Assembly (NCBI GenBank): GCA_040954595.2
Contig: CM082584.2
Span: forward strand, 2,976,001-3,040,000
DNA: 64,000 nucleotides
Direction: 5' to 3'
Source of the DNA: Balanoglossus misakiensis
Lineage: Eukaryota > Hemichordata
How positions within the stretch are numbered: the stretch's first letter is position 1; the number at the start of each line of letters is the position of its first letter. The notes under the pieces were generated by a model, which was not told where the DNA came from, made no database searches, and was given only the letters and a program-made list of their open reading frames with translations. The position numbers and the translations under genes are program-made. This document shows, in pieces, positions 37,008-49,921 of this stretch.

Positions 37008-39694
37008 CCTTAATTTTGATCAAAATCTATTTAACCAACCAAGGAACATGCATACTGGTACCTTCCTTCTAGTATTTAAAAGGGAACCAGTTTTGGCCAA
37101 ATCATTGGGAATTATAGCAACATTCCGCTGGTCAATGCATGTACAATGGTGACAACACCAGTCTTCAGGTACTACTATTCCCTGAAAGCCTCATGAAATG
37201 CCAAATTTCACATTTTTCCAAAAATCAAATCTTCTACCTTTTATATAAAATCTTCATCATTAATCCACATTACTTGTATTTGCATTTGATTCTGTTTATT
37301 AACTCTTGGCGATGCGTACCACAATAGTTGTGAACTCTTTTTATAGAGGCTGATTTAACAGGTGTGGCACCTATTTAATATATCACTTGTTCAAATTGCA
37401 ACATACAGCCACAATCGGGCGTCGGTAACATAATCATGTATGCCTATCAGTAAGCTTTTTTAGATGGACCAATCTATGTTGGAAGTCAAATCATGAAAAT
37501 AATGCAACAAGTGGCAGCTCCTAGTCTTAGGGCTTCAATGACATTATATTTGGGGCTGGTTTAGATCCAGAAGTTGCATAATGTGCTCACACTGTACACG
37601 TGGGATCCTGTGTTAAAGAAGCACACAAATTCTCCAACATTTTGGCAATATAGCCCAGTTGATCAGGAAAGGGCAACAAAAGTTTAGTCAAACAAGATAC
37701 TAGTACCGGTATTGACAAACAGTGGCCATCCATGGTAGATATCTCTATGTTATCAATTTCACTGCTCTATTAGCAAAAGGCAAACCATTAAAATTTAAAA
37801 CTGCATGTGGAGATTTTAGATAAATTAACTCTGTAACTGGGCCTGATCATGCGCCTAGAAATGGCAGGGGTCCGACATTCTGTGTTGATTTCAGAGCATA
37901 CAACATGTTCCAGTACGTATACAATGAATTGTATGTTTTCTCAAAATTTTATGTATAAGGCTACGGAATATAATAACCATGCAATGCATATTGGCTGGCT
38001 GTGTCCTACCTTTTAATGTTTCACTATTCAGAGGTGTACAGAGGCTTGATTGATTGATTGTTTGAAGTCACAGTGCAGTTGTTGTTTTGTAGTATCCGCT
38101 TAGTTGTTGTTCTTATGTCATGAAATTCTAGTCAGGATTCAGAGAACTGTTGGCACCAACAGATGAGGTTAGCAACACTCCTTTTATTTACAAAACAAGA
38201 TACATGAAATTTATTCTTGTAGTTAAGGACCAAACCAAAACATTGTCAAAACTGTCATCCTCAGACAGCGGGAGGATATTCCATAGCCCCACCCCAAACT
38301 TGCCAAGAGCCCTCTCATTCAAGAAACCCCGCCCACATTTCTTTGTTATGGACTCAGTCTTTGACAGTGTAATAAATCTTTTAAAACTTTGAGGCTGACT
38401 TCTGCTCATTTGAAGTCTATACAATACATTCCCAGATCTCAATATCTTCCTTCAAATTCAAGATTCACCTAATGTTAACCTTTTTTATGCTCTTATTCAT
38501 GTAGATATTGAAATGCAACAGGTTATTGGCAGGTACAGAATTTATTGGCTTTTAATTAAGAAATTGAAATGTTTGGTCTGTAAATTTGGGAAGCAAACAT
38601 CTATTAATTGTATATAATGATCACAAATGTATATACCTGTAGATAAAGTGAGTACATGTGTGGTTGTAATCATACTGCAGGTGTGCATCTATTAACGAAT
38701 TTGTGTATGGCTGTTCTATCATGCAATGGTGATGTTATTTTGAATGAGTTGTACATGCACGTACAGGACCTAGCTTTTTAAAACCTTGGGCAGAAAACTT
38801 TGCAAGCAAGTAGTTTCTGGATCTGATTGCTATAATTAAAACTGACCAGAATGGTTGTGTCATGAATATGGAAGGATTCATATAAACACTGAAGTGGGGG
38901 GGGGGGGGTTGGCATCCTTTCTACTCATAGTTATATTCATTTTGTTGACGTCCTCTTTCATGCTGCATCTCCTGACATTGTTATAATGATCGGGTACCTC
39001 AACAGTGAACTATGAATGAGCACTGAAACTCACACAAGTTGGATCCAACGTCAACATTTTCATGTATTTTGTACACGGTATTAGTGCAGTTTGGCCTAAT
39101 GGTTGATGAAATTTATTTTAAAATTCAAGGATTTGGCATTTGGCAGGTGGTTGTATGTGATTTTCCATTGCCAGGTGGTTGCTATAGCATGGCAACAAAA
39201 TGCAATGCATTGATGATCAAGCCAAAGCAAAGAATTAAATTTTAAAAATTTTTCAGGTGTATGGAGGAATTCTTTCCCACCTCTCTCCTTTAGATTGTGC
39301 AATTTATGCTCAAGAAATGTCCCCCCCCCCCCTCCCATACTCTGTTAGTCCATGCCAGTGAACAGTGTGATATGGCATGGAATGTCCAAATTTCATTAAA
39401 ACTCTTTTCTTGAAATCAAATATACATGCACCTCATACATAATTGGTGATCCATTCATGCATAACAGGTCTATTGCCTATCTCATGGTCACTCCACCAGA
39501 AATCCATGACAATGATACGTGGAAATTTTCTCTATAGTCAGATCCGCTGTCAGGGCATTACTGATTAAACTGCCAATTTAATTAAGCACAATTTTATATG
39601 GGGGTTACACAGGGACCATTAATACGTTTCTAAAATGTCTCAGATCAAATACTTGCATAAATTGTTATTTGTTATCAGTTCAAGTGGTGCTGAA
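37008..39694. other. No recognised gene in about 2.7 kb
   Basis: Only short open frames. A G-run lies at about 38897-38908 and a C-run at 39320-39332. The minus-strand frame at 38188-38442 was considered and not accepted. Confidence 0.45.
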
Positions 39695-39905
39695 ACGTCT
39701 CAGATTCGAGACGGCTTTGACAACCTGCGCCGGTGTAAGGATTAATACCTCTAAACAACCTATTGTCTATGGGGCCAAGCCATAGTGCCTATACATAAAT
39801 GTTGTATGTGGACAAGAGGCGAATCAAAGGATTAATCCTCTGTATTTACCATAGGCAAGTAGTGTCTCTCAAACACTGAGAATTTTGCCCTGTGTGAATC
39901 TGGTA
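39695..39905. repeat. Dispersed repeat shared with 60299-60490
   Basis: Shared words in the same order: gagacgg, gtaaggattaa, acctct, tctatgggg, gcctatacataaa, tgtggacaaga/tgtggacacaag, tcaaaggattaat and ctctgt.tttac. Roughly 75-80 percent similar by eye, direct orientation. Confidence 0.75.
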
Positions 39906-40993
39906 TTAATTTAAAAATATTTTCATGATTTTACTTTTGAATCGTCCAATTAAGTTAAAGTTTACTGGTCGGTGTACACAAACAAATCAGTAAACTCGAT
40001 TGTGGCTATGTAAATACCAGTATGTACAATGAAGAATAAAAAGGTGCCACACCCATTTCTTCAACTGTCTATTGCAAGAGTAGATAACTACTGTAGTATG
40101 CGCATATTGCTATTAATACCTCCAGAAAGTCAAACAGTGGTATTTTAGAAAATCTGGATAGTGTGAATTTTTAACACACTGCCAGGTAAAAAAACGAACA
40201 CACATTGGAGGCAGTTTCTGGACATCCAAGTTTTTTAACAAAATTCACTCACAAAAAAAACCTTCATATTTATTTACTTTCCAGCTGACAGAATTAAAAG
40301 CCTTTCCAAGATTATTGGAGAGATTGAAAGCATGACAAATTTTTATTGAGTTGCAGCTCATGGGGCCTTAATGTGATATTAAGTTCTGTTATTTTTCTAT
40401 GAGTGGCCAAGCTTTCATGCAACTCCTGTTACTGTCCCATTTATTGTGTTGGAGATTCTCGAATTGGCTTGTGTGCCAAATTTTTTACTATAGGAGTTGA
40501 GTAGTGGAGTACGTTTTGAATCTTGTAAATACAAACCGACTTTCTATTTTCAGATATAACACTGCTAGTGGACAGTGTTGTACCCAAAGTTTTCTGAAGC
40601 TCAGATGAGCAATGGCATCATTGCACCGAATGAGCTTTCATGTACCAGAATACTGTTTATTTTTAGCTACTGTTTATGTGTGCGCAGGTTTGAAACATTA
40701 CAAGGAAACACTGCACTGTACCAGAATACACTCACTTAAAACTATTGAAGGTAGGGATTTTGTTATGTGGTATAAATTAAAACAGGCTTGCTTGCAAAAT
40801 GAATTTGTGCAGTTAGACTGCTTACAATCTAACCCCACGGTGTGCTTTGATTGGCCTACAAGGATCGGTTTGTTTGGACGTTAACATATACAAGTATATA
40901 GAGGCCAAGCAGATCAGATGATGTACATGTCTCTTTGCACACATTCTGAATTTATCCAGCAATCTACTGGCACCTAGACCCATGTCTAACCAA
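39906..40993. other. No recognised gene
   Basis: Includes a 90-codon frame at 40612-40884 with no recognisable domain and no supporting context. Confidence 0.4.
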
Positions 40994-41060
40994 GGGAGTG
41001 TTCAGCTAATGCATGGGGGGGGGGGGGGGGGACCAATTGTGGGGGGGGGGGGGCATTTTT
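40994..41060. repeat. Remnant with gggagtgttcag and two long G-runs
   Basis: gggagtgttcagctaatgc resembles the GGGACYGTTCAG terminus and is followed by G homopolymers at 41016-41031 and 41042-41053. No matching right end seen. Confidence 0.5.
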
Positions 41061-42079
41061 TCAAAATAATATAAGGTGAAGGTCACATTTCATAAAGCTA
41101 TATTCTTGTCGATTGAGTGTTCCATTATACAGCAGGTATTCCATTACATAGTACGTACTTGTAAATGATTATGTTTGCCAATGATACCCAGTTGTGGTCA
41201 GGGATAATGGTATTTGTGCAGTTAGATGCACAGTATCTGATTTCTTATGTGACCTCCCCATTTGTGTAGTATTCCATCTGGTAATTAGATTAGAATCAGT
41301 GACAAAAACATTGTTCGGAAAGTAAAATTAGTTTCAGTCTGGTTGGCATAAATGTTTTGAAGCTGTTTGAAACTTTGAGATACCAGGTACACATGTAGGT
41401 ACCACAGACAACTGCATGAGGTTGGAAGGGGTAATTTACAGTCATCTTTCTCAGATTTAAACAGAAGAAAATAAACAGTCTCTACATATCCAATGATTAT
41501 CATTTTCAAAGGAAGAAAACACAGTAAGGGAAAACAATAGTTTTGATTATGGCCGAGTCAGTACTTCTGCTGTGAACCCAACCGAAAACATTACCGGTTA
41601 TTGTGTGCTATAAAATGAGACCTATCCCCCATCAGGGCTCCAGACACAACTATGGTGGGAGGAAGGGGAGAGGAGCAGGAGGGGGTAAGGTCAAATGCCA
41701 TGCCATTTCGATCACTGCATGAGCGGAAAATTTAACACTTTAAGTTTTGATTTACACGAGTGCTGGGTGGGCAGGATCAGAGCTATCACTTAGTCTCCAA
41801 ACGAATGCCTTATGGAGCACCCACAAACACAACTGTACCTTATTGTCTATTGTGTTATGAAATCATGCGCCCAATGAGGAAAGCTTTTCAGAATTTGAAA
41901 AAAGATGTCTGGTCAAATCAGTGTACAACGAGTTTTATCTCCTTCAGATTCACAATCATTGGCTTCTGATATTAACATATTTTATACAAGGTTTTGACAA
42001 GCAAGACTTCTCTGAGGAGTGTGACAGGAGGCTGTCCTCCTGTCCACCCCATGCCAGAATGATGTAGTCATCACTGTGG
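41061..42079. other. No recognised gene
   Basis: AT-rich; short frames only. The last part may belong to the LINE remnant that follows. Confidence 0.45.
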
Positions 42080-43290
42080 GTGATGTAGTGCGACAATTCA
42101 AGTACCGTATATGAAACCTTGGACAGCCCCTGGCCCAGATGGTATAACTGGCAGTGTGCTGAAGGCGTGCGTGGATGGACTAGAGGCCTTGTTTCAGAAT
42201 TTCTTTCAGCGCTCTATTGATACAGGCACTACACCCAAAATTTGGAGGACTTCAAAAATTTTCCCAGTTCCTAAAATTACTTTTTCTTCAGAGCTAAAGC
42301 AACATCCTTCATAAGGAAATGTTTGATATTGTCTCATCTACTCCCCTATGTTCAGTCAAAAGTAGATCCTAAAGGTACGGATGATGCAGCTGCTTGTCTC
42401 CTTCATAAATTGTTAAAACACCTTGATAAAGCCGGGCACTATGCCAGGATTATATTCATCGACTTCAGTTCTTCTTTCAACACCACTTAGCGTCACATTA
42501 TGATAGACATATCATTGCAGGTAGGTGCACCATGCACCTGAAATAGTTTATTGGGTTTATAACTTCCTAACTGACAGACCACATTGTGAGAGTAGGGGAG
42601 GCCTATCTACTGTGGTCTTCACCAACACCAGTGCCCCCAAGGCTGTGTCTTCAGGCTTAGCCCATTTTCGTTCATTTTCTATACAAATGATTGCCAGAGT
42701 AATTGTTCAACTAGTTCATTTCTTTCCAATTCTCTGATAGTGCAGCTGTACTTGTTCTTTTAAATGACACAAACTCGGAAACGGAATATGTAAACTTGGC
42801 AAAGTATTATTCTAATAGCTGTAATTCAAATTTTCTACAGCTTAATGTTTCAAAGACAAAATAACTTAACGTTAACTTTCGTCGGGTATCAGGACAAAAT
42901 GTCCCAATTTGTATTGATGGTGAACCCAATGAACAGGTGGTCTTTTTTAAGTATCTTGGTGATATTCTGAACAATTAACTATCCTTTAGTCAGCACACAA
43001 CAGCTATTCAAAAGAAATGACAGCAAAGATTACACATGCTCAAGAGGTTGTGTTCCTTTCATGTTAATTCAGATCTGCTACTTTTGTTGTACTGGAGTGT
43101 TGTTGAACCACTCTGGACTTACTGCAATGTGTGTTATTGCTTTCCATTGTTAAAAGCAACAAGCATCTTTTGGGAGACCCACACCAGTTCTCTCAGAGCT
43201 TGTGCAATCACTGCTGATGTAAACCATCCATTGTATTTCTCCTTTGAAATGTTACCCTCAAGTCATAGATGTCGTTGCCTTAAACCCCGG
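42080..43290 (+). pseudogene. Decayed LINE reverse transcriptase
   Basis: A non-LTR retrotransposon RT remnant in broken frames. In order: TAPGPDGITG and IWRTSKIFPVPKI (N-terminal RT region, 42111-42314), then GTDDAAACLLHKLLKHLDK with ARIIFIDFSSSFNT, and a degraded stretch at 42525-42737 that should carry the GxxQG motif. FSDSAAVLVLLNDTNS near 42730-42780 stands where the catalytic YADD-type box is expected; its second aspartate is lost. This is followed by LQLNVSKTK and finally LKRLCSFHVNSDLL with VVEPLWTYCNVCY (43036 on). Several in-frame stops and shifts make it non-functional. It differs in motif wording from the 34.7-kb LINE and is a separate, older lineage of the Jockey/CR1 group (clade uncertain). 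Confidence 0.85.
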
Positions 43291-44906
43291 TGCAGGGTAT
43301 AAAAGTCCCCCCAAATCAGTGGCGAATCTTAATGACGTTTGACTGACAACAGACAACACCAACGATCTTGGCTCTATGAAAATCGGCCCAAACAGGTCCA
43401 AGCATAAAGAATTACACCACACAACGACAGTAGTTGGCTTTATAAACACACACAACATAAAGTTATCGACGAAAAAGTACACAAGCTTATGAAACAACGA
43501 TGATTTTGGGAGAAATCTGGTTTCAGTGCTTTTCAGAAGAGTCCCTGGGAAACAATAACCACGCCATTCAAACAGTTGTCAATCGTGTGGAAGTGTGAAG
43601 TGTTCAATTATTTTCTGTGTACATGAGAGCAATTACACAGTCATTATGCACAACGACCACTCCCAAATAAACAACTATACAAACACACGTTAATCCGAAC
43701 CCCAGGACTTTCCGCACCGGGGTTTAAGTGATCTAAGCTGAGGTTCAGCAACAGCTTTGTGCCAATGGCCACCAGGAAAGTTAATCCCTGATATGTATAA
43801 AGTTTTTGTCCTTTTTGTGGTGACATGATTTTGTTGTGTTTTTGCCTGGTTTTACACTGTTATTTTTAAAATTTACTATTGAGCCATAATAAGATTATTC
43901 TTTTTAGTACAATACAATACAACAGTTGTTTTTGTTGTAAACATTAGTCAATTCTCATCAAATCATGTAGATGTAAAGAAGAGACATTGAGCTTATTTTT
44001 TCAAGGGTATCACTGAAAATTATGGTATATTTAACAAACACTAGAAAAAGTAGAACTAAACATTTTTGATCTTGCAACCTATACTAAGTTGCCAGCCGCC
44101 ACAGTCCTTCATTGATCATCTCACAGAGTCATAATGTGGTGATGTTCAAAGGCAATAATGGTTCATCAGACCTTTAACTTTACAACATTAATTGCTCTGA
44201 CATTGATTTCAAATGTTGAAGTTTATTTGTAATGGCAACGGTTGAATTAGGATCTTGTTTTTCACTTGGTTGGTTGATTGACAAACTTAGACATAGAATG
44301 CCATGGTGCTATTCTCTGGTACTGTTGATAGAGAAAGAATAGGTGACCTGTTCTGCAAAGTAGCTGACCAGATGTCTTGATGGCCCGGCGCCTGCTTAGT
44401 GAGAACTCAGAATTTTATAATTATACAATTATGATTTAAGTCCGAATTGTATTGTTTGGTCAATTACCTCTGTATTCCTGATTCTTGATGGTGGTAAAAC
44501 CATAAACAACCTTGTTTATTTGGATAGATTTTATGGGACCAAGAAGGTGGAAACTTAACATGGTCCTTTGTGGTAGACTTGCATCATACAAATGAGGACT
44601 AGAGAGAGGGTCACATTGAAGCACTGTGGGTACAGTTTGATATGACCAAGCTGAGGTGTCATACTTGCATCTAAATTTAACATACCCCTTTATGCGAGGG
44701 TTACATCATTATACAAATTTGGACTAATATAGAGGGAGGGTAACACTTATTAAATTTTCTGCTGCTGGGAGAGATCTGCATTTAACACGACTGATTGACC
44801 CCAGTTTCTCGTGCCTCCGCCCCTCAGAATAAATCAAAGCTTTGTTTGTTACAGCATGGAGGTACTCTCTAGTACCTCCACGGTTACAGCAACCAATTCT
44901 CCCCAC
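43291..44906. other. No recognised gene
   Basis: AT-rich, with small frames on both strands and no repeats linked to other parts of the window. Confidence 0.45.
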
Positions 44907-45255
44907 CTTAAATAGGTTTTAAGCTACCTAAGTGAGTGATGAAAATCTCATATGGTCAACACAATTTCAAGATGGCCGATTTTTGCCATGTTTAAAAAAT
45001 GGGAGTTCATGAGCTAAAGTGATGATGGGTCATTCTGAAACTTTTTAACATAAAAAATAACAAAATGTGTAAAAAGTTAAAATGAGTTGCTAACTACAAA
45101 AATAGACATGTTTGTCCAAAGGAAGTCATGAAATACAGTAAACATATCATTTCTTCTAACTCTTACTACAGTGGGTTGTCGACTTTTTGCCCATAATGCA
45201 ATGTGATTTGACCCCCCTAGCACAGAGTGAAATCCTATTTAAGGCAGCCAGAATT
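44907..45255. repeat. Dispersed copy of a segment from the tandem block
   Basis: ggttttaagctacctaagtg, cagatttttgccatg-type and gggttgtcgactttttgccc words match 16800-17145, 20930-21290 and 24535-24895 in order and orientation at roughly 90 percent by eye. The repeat therefore moves independently of the block. Confidence 0.8.
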
Positions 45256-45299
45256 CATATTACCCCTCCAGTCAGTGCAGATATATGACCACACATTTA

Positions 45300-45492
45300 A
45301 AAAATATTTATTTTTTTAATTTTTTAATAATAAGTGTACACATCTGCATTGAACTAAATAATTAAAATAAATAAATATATACACTGAGTAAATAAACTAA
45401 GTAAATAAATGTACGCTGACTAAACCTATGCTTCCTAAACTAATAAGCCTAATTAACTAAATACTAAACTTATACTAATTAACTAAGAACTG

Positions 45493-45536
<44 letters not shown>

Positions 45537-45690
45537 CTAACTAACTAAACTATTCAAAAGTTTGGACAAATACATGTGTACACTCACTCACTCACTCAGA
45601 CAGACAGACAGACAGACGGACGGATGGACAGACAGACAGACAGACGGACGGACGGACGGACGGACGGACAGATGGACAGACAGACAGGTT
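45300..45690. repeat. Microsatellites: (TAAC/TAAA)n then (CAGA/CGGA)n
   Basis: Degenerate taaataaa and actaacta repeats over 45300-45550, with a clean (aact)n at about 45493-45530. (cagacgga)-type repeats follow at 45597-45690. The apparent frames here are simple-repeat artefacts. Confidence 0.9.
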
Positions 45691-46131
45691 TATCAAAATG
45701 GGTATTACTGAGGAGGAGGGGGGGGGGCAGTTTGGGCGAAGACTGGTTGGGGCATTTCAGAGGACATTTCAAAATCAAATTTACTTGAGGCACCCCGAGG
45801 AAATTGTTAAGACGGGTTCTCATGTGCCATGGTTAGGGCGCTACTTTTTTTATCATTAGTGGGTAAACATTTCTTATCAGGGACTTCAAAATCTTGTGTC
45901 CACACATTTTACTTGAGTTTCAAATAGGTCGGAGATCAACAGGCATTTGCATGATCTGCTACCGATTCATTGTAACTTTTCATTGGAGGTTGCACTTGAA
46001 AGACAAAATGCAAAGTAGTTTTTTGGGGGGTTATGAAACAAAAGTTACATGAAAAACTTGTTGATTTCTGATCCATACGCATGTATTGTATTGCAGCAAT
46101 CGAGTGAACAAGCTACGCCAGTATTCTAGTC

Positions 46132-46138
<7 letters not shown>

Positions 46139-46177
<39 letters not shown>

Positions 46178-46978
46178 CGCTTTTCAAACTGTCACTCGTA
46201 TCTTCTTGAGAAAACTCACAACTTGGGTTTTAAACAAAAACAATGTTGTGGAATAAACAACTACAAACACTAAGTAAAGGTCAGAAAAATTGCATCAAAA
46301 CTAAAAAAAGTATTCAAACAAGATAAATGATTACAATCAAAGATAAAATAAAAGATTTCAAACAATTTGCAGATTTGCCATTCAGGCAAATACAGCCAAA
46401 GCAAGAGATGTCAAGCAAATCGAGCAACTCTTACAACAAGATGGAAAGTACACAAGTCATGCAGACTGAATGTTTAACAGTGACTGATTGAATGTTGATA
46501 CCATAGCATATTGGATGGTTTTGTGAAATGTGTCTGTCTACAGTGTGTTTCAATGTAGCTCCCAGCAGTATTCACTTTGCGTGAATTTCTCCAGGTCTTC
46601 AACCAATTTGTCAGTCTTGTGGGTCATTTGTAAGGTATTATGATTAACCCCTGCAACTGTCAATCCAGCAGAGGCAATGTTATTAACAATGAATTGCACA
46701 TGCATAACTGACTTAGAGGGCCCAGAGGGAAAACCAGCTTCATTCAAAAACAAAGAATAGCCGGTGCCTTGGGGGTCTAAACCATGGGATTTGCAACAAT
46801 AACACTGTTGTCCCCTGATATCAATGCATCCGTAGAAGAATTTGAAAAGCTTGGTGATAAAAATGCAGCAAATATGCAACATGCAAATGAGTGTAGTCCC
46901 TATAATGACAGGAAGCCTTTTAATGGTCTGATAACATAAACTAGCAGAAAAGTCGTAAAAAATTTCCCTGCGATGCAT
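46139..46978 (-). other. Possible retrocopy: 142-codon frame with 3' poly(A)
   Basis: On the minus strand an open frame runs from ATG at 46978 to a stop at 46550. It is followed by about 370 bases and then a 39-nt A tract (46139-46177 as T on plus). This order (frame, trailer, poly-A) suggests a reverse-transcribed mRNA or a LINE/SINE tail. The product has a hydrophobic stretch (LPVIIGTTLICMLHICCIF), then CCKSHGLDPQG and a C-terminal KLVEDLEKFTQSEYCWELH. A related, broken version of the C-terminus lies at about 59715-59815. No canonical AATAAA is seen before the A tract and no target duplication was found. I do not recognise the family. Confidence 0.4.
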
Positions 46979-47216
46979 CGTTGGAGATCATACATTTTAT
47001 GAAATTTTTTCTATGGATATGAAAATAGTGGTACTTAAAGAGTGTAACAACCTATGAACAAGGATTAATCCGCACTATTTCAGCCTTGAAACAGAAATGC
47101 ATTAAATTTTTGATAAAAACTATACTACAGTTCTTACAAAATATGTGCTGTCTTTGGCCTGGCTACATGTTCCCTTTTGTTGAATTAAATTTGCCACATC
47201 AAAGTCCAGCCAGCTT

Positions 47217-47372
47217 TTGAAAGCATGGGACGATTGTGACCCGCAGCAGGTTAAAAGGGGGACAGATCACATTTTCGGGGGACAATATATCAGGACAGTG
47301 TTCTCCCTTGGAAAAATCATAGAGTCAGGGCTAATTCCCATACAATTTACATAATCATAGCTTCTTTTGGAC
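47217..47372 (+). repeat. Left copy of a 150-bp inverted pair
   Basis: gattgtgacccgcagcagg, gggggacaatatatcaggac and aatcatagcttcttttggac match the reverse complement of 51136-51285 with scattered changes. Confidence 0.8.
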
Positions 47373-48375
47373 AAATTTTACCACGGCCGTTACTTATCAA
47401 GTATGCTGACATTGGCACATCGTACTTACTAAGAAAGAATATTGTCTTTTTTATATCCAGTGTAAAGTAGGCCTAGTGAAATACTATTACTAGTGGAAGT
47501 ATTTGAAATTGACCTCGGGTTACGAAGTGCGCTCCAATAAAACACCCTGACGTTCCCACGACTTGCTATGCGCCTCAAAAACTGTGATGTTGTCATATTT
47601 TTTACGCGCTAGCAACAACCAGTAGTAAGAGAGACTGATAAATCGATGCTGATATGACAGCCTGTTTATTGATGTTTTAAAATGGGGTAGAAATTTTATA
47701 GATGTCAGACATTTAGAGGCTAAAAATGGCAAATATTCAACAGTGTCGAGCAGTTTTCAAGTGGGAGTTAGACAGCTTCCTGCTATATGCCAATTTACTA
47801 GCATACGGACGGGACCTTTGAAACAAGCCACTTCTTGTGTCAGCTGCTTGATCGCACGAGCGGTTGGCTTAATTCAAGACACTGCATTGTTTATCATGAT
47901 GGTGGTTGCTGTTTCTATTTTGTTTGTTTGTTTGTTTGTTTCCACGAACAGAACGCCTAATTCACCTGTGTCCTGGATGAAACACTGCCTGCCCATGCCA
48001 AGTTCACAAGTTTTCAGTGCTGGTTGTCTTTTACATCCTACTACATGTATCTGTTTTTTTTAGAAATTGGACATATCCTACGACAAGACATCTCAGATTT
48101 TGTGTTAATTATGATTTACTGCCATTGGTGAAGAAGTGTTATTGTGCATTGTTTTGTGTTTTTTTTTTTTTTTTTTTTTTTTTTGGGGGGGGGGGGAAGA
48201 TCAACATTCAGGATCAGATTAATTACTTTGATAATATTTTTTTTGCAATCATACCCCACCCTATCACCCTATTCTAAACAAAATCAAATAGTGCAAAGTA
48301 ATTCAAAGTTTACCTTATCAAGTAGGCATGAAGCAGGGCAGGCGGCAATGAAATTTACCTGCCCTTCGCAATTAT
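47373..48375. other. No gene recognised; (TTTG)n and T/G homopolymers
   Basis: A short (tttg)n tract lies at about 47918-47940, and T then G homopolymers at about 48158-48195. The frames at 47743-48277 are not supported. Confidence 0.5.
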
Positions 48376-49921
48376 TACCGGCCCTCGGCTGCTGTTAATT
48401 TTATAATCATGTGCAGACGCGCAGACACTTGGCATGACCTCCAACAAAAGTTGCTTCATCATTTGTCATGTTTAGCTGATTTGTTACAATACGCGCACGC
48501 GTTCAGTGCGTTGCTTGTGTTACTAGGCTGTTGATGCGATTTATAGGACGCCTGTCTAAAGATAACTTGTGCACTGAATGAAATGGCAGCGCACTGCTCT
48601 TGACAGCGTGCAGAGCTGCGTTGCTTCTTGGGTGATTCAAGCCGTGGAAGGTGTGAAATCACTCAATTGTGTTCACTAAATTATCAAAAATTGAAAGGGA
48701 GTGGCAAGTTACAGTGAAAGCAAAGGTGGACGCAAAGCAAAAGTATAGGGGTGACAATCAGTCACATTGTTGCTCACTCAGGAAGAATGCATCACAGTGA
48801 CCCATGAAGATTATTCCGTTGCGATAATCCAACATTTATTGCGTCAAATGTCGCAAGGCCGCACGCTAGCTGAAACACTGAAAGAGAGAGCATATTTGGT
48901 AGGCAGTCATACAACATTGGCACTTTTGTTTAAGTGTAAAGACAATCTGACTTTTGCCAAATATTCAGAGGGTATCAACTTCAAGGACAGAAAACGTGGA
49001 CATTCCTGCCTGCTATTAAGGTTAGTGGTTAGAGGTTAGAGGTTAATGTTAGAGGTTAGATTGGGGTTAAAGATTAAGGTGCAATTGCAATAGAAGGCTG
49101 CAATGTTCAAGTGTAACTGTCCTGAAAGCAGTCATCCGAATATCTGAAGGCCTGCAAGGTCCTAACCAGTAGACTGTGATAATCTGTGATTTCTAGACAC
49201 AAGCAAGACATTCCTTCACTTGGTAACAGTATAATTTTATCATACAAGTAGCTTTTGTCTGTCTATCAGAACTATCCGCTTTGCTTTGTAAAATTTCAGA
49301 TAATCAGTTGGAAAAACAAATTTGTGGCTAAGAATCCTAAATAGGTGCTCTCTCTGTGTTTAAAACACTATTAATACTATCTAAAATCACAAATGATAGA
49401 AATAAAACAATATACAGTGTTTCAGCTTGCGTGCGGCCTTGCGACATTTGATGCAATAAATATTGGATTGTCACAACAAAATAAATCTTCATGGGTCACT
49501 GTGACACATTCTTACTGAGTGAACAACAATATGACAGATTGTCACCTCCCAGACTTTTGCTGTGCATCCACCTTTGCTTTCACTGTAACTTGCTACTTCC
49601 TTTCAATTCTTGACAATTAGTGAACACAACTGAGTGATTTCACACCTTCAACGGCTTGAATCACCCAAGAAGCAACGCAGCTCTGCACGCTGTCAAGAGC
49701 AGTGTGCTGCCATTTCATTCAGTGCACAAGTTATCTTTAGACAGGCGTCCTGTAAATAGCATCAATAGCCTAGTAACACAAGCAACGCACTGAGCGCGTG
49801 CGCGCATTGTTAACAAATCAGCTAAACATGACAAAAGATGAAGCAACTTTTGTTGGAGGTCATGCCATGTGTCTGCGCGTCTGCACAGGCTTATAAAATT
49901 AACAGCAGCCCAGGGCCAGTA
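48376..49921. mobile_element. 1.55-kb foldback element, arms of about 510 bp
   Basis: The left arm 48376-48885 is the reverse complement of the right arm 49413-49921 at about 90 percent by eye. The outer ends are ggccctcggctgctgttaat and attaacagcagcccagggcc; the inner ends are aagctgaaacactg-type words. The spacer (48886-49412) is different on each side and includes a ggttaga-rich tract. No transposase is visible; frames within (for example 48767-49039) look random. The target duplication is not resolved. Confidence 0.88.
49018..49075 (+). repeat. Degenerate GGTTAG-type tract
   Basis: ggttagtggttagaggttag followed by further ggtta(a/g) words within the foldback spacer; telomere-like but irregular. 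Confidence 0.6.

Noticed and set aside
38188-38442. Minus-strand frame with LWNILP-like wording as a LINE C-terminus
   Set aside because: Only a few residues resemble the LINE motif and no other LINE motif lies nearby.
45576-45823. Frames made of TDRQTDGR and SVCLSVCLS repeats
   Set aside because: Direct translation of the (CAGA/CGGA)n microsatellite.
48767-49039. 90-codon frame in the foldback element
   Set aside because: It crosses from the arm into the spacer, and the opposite arm has no equivalent frame.
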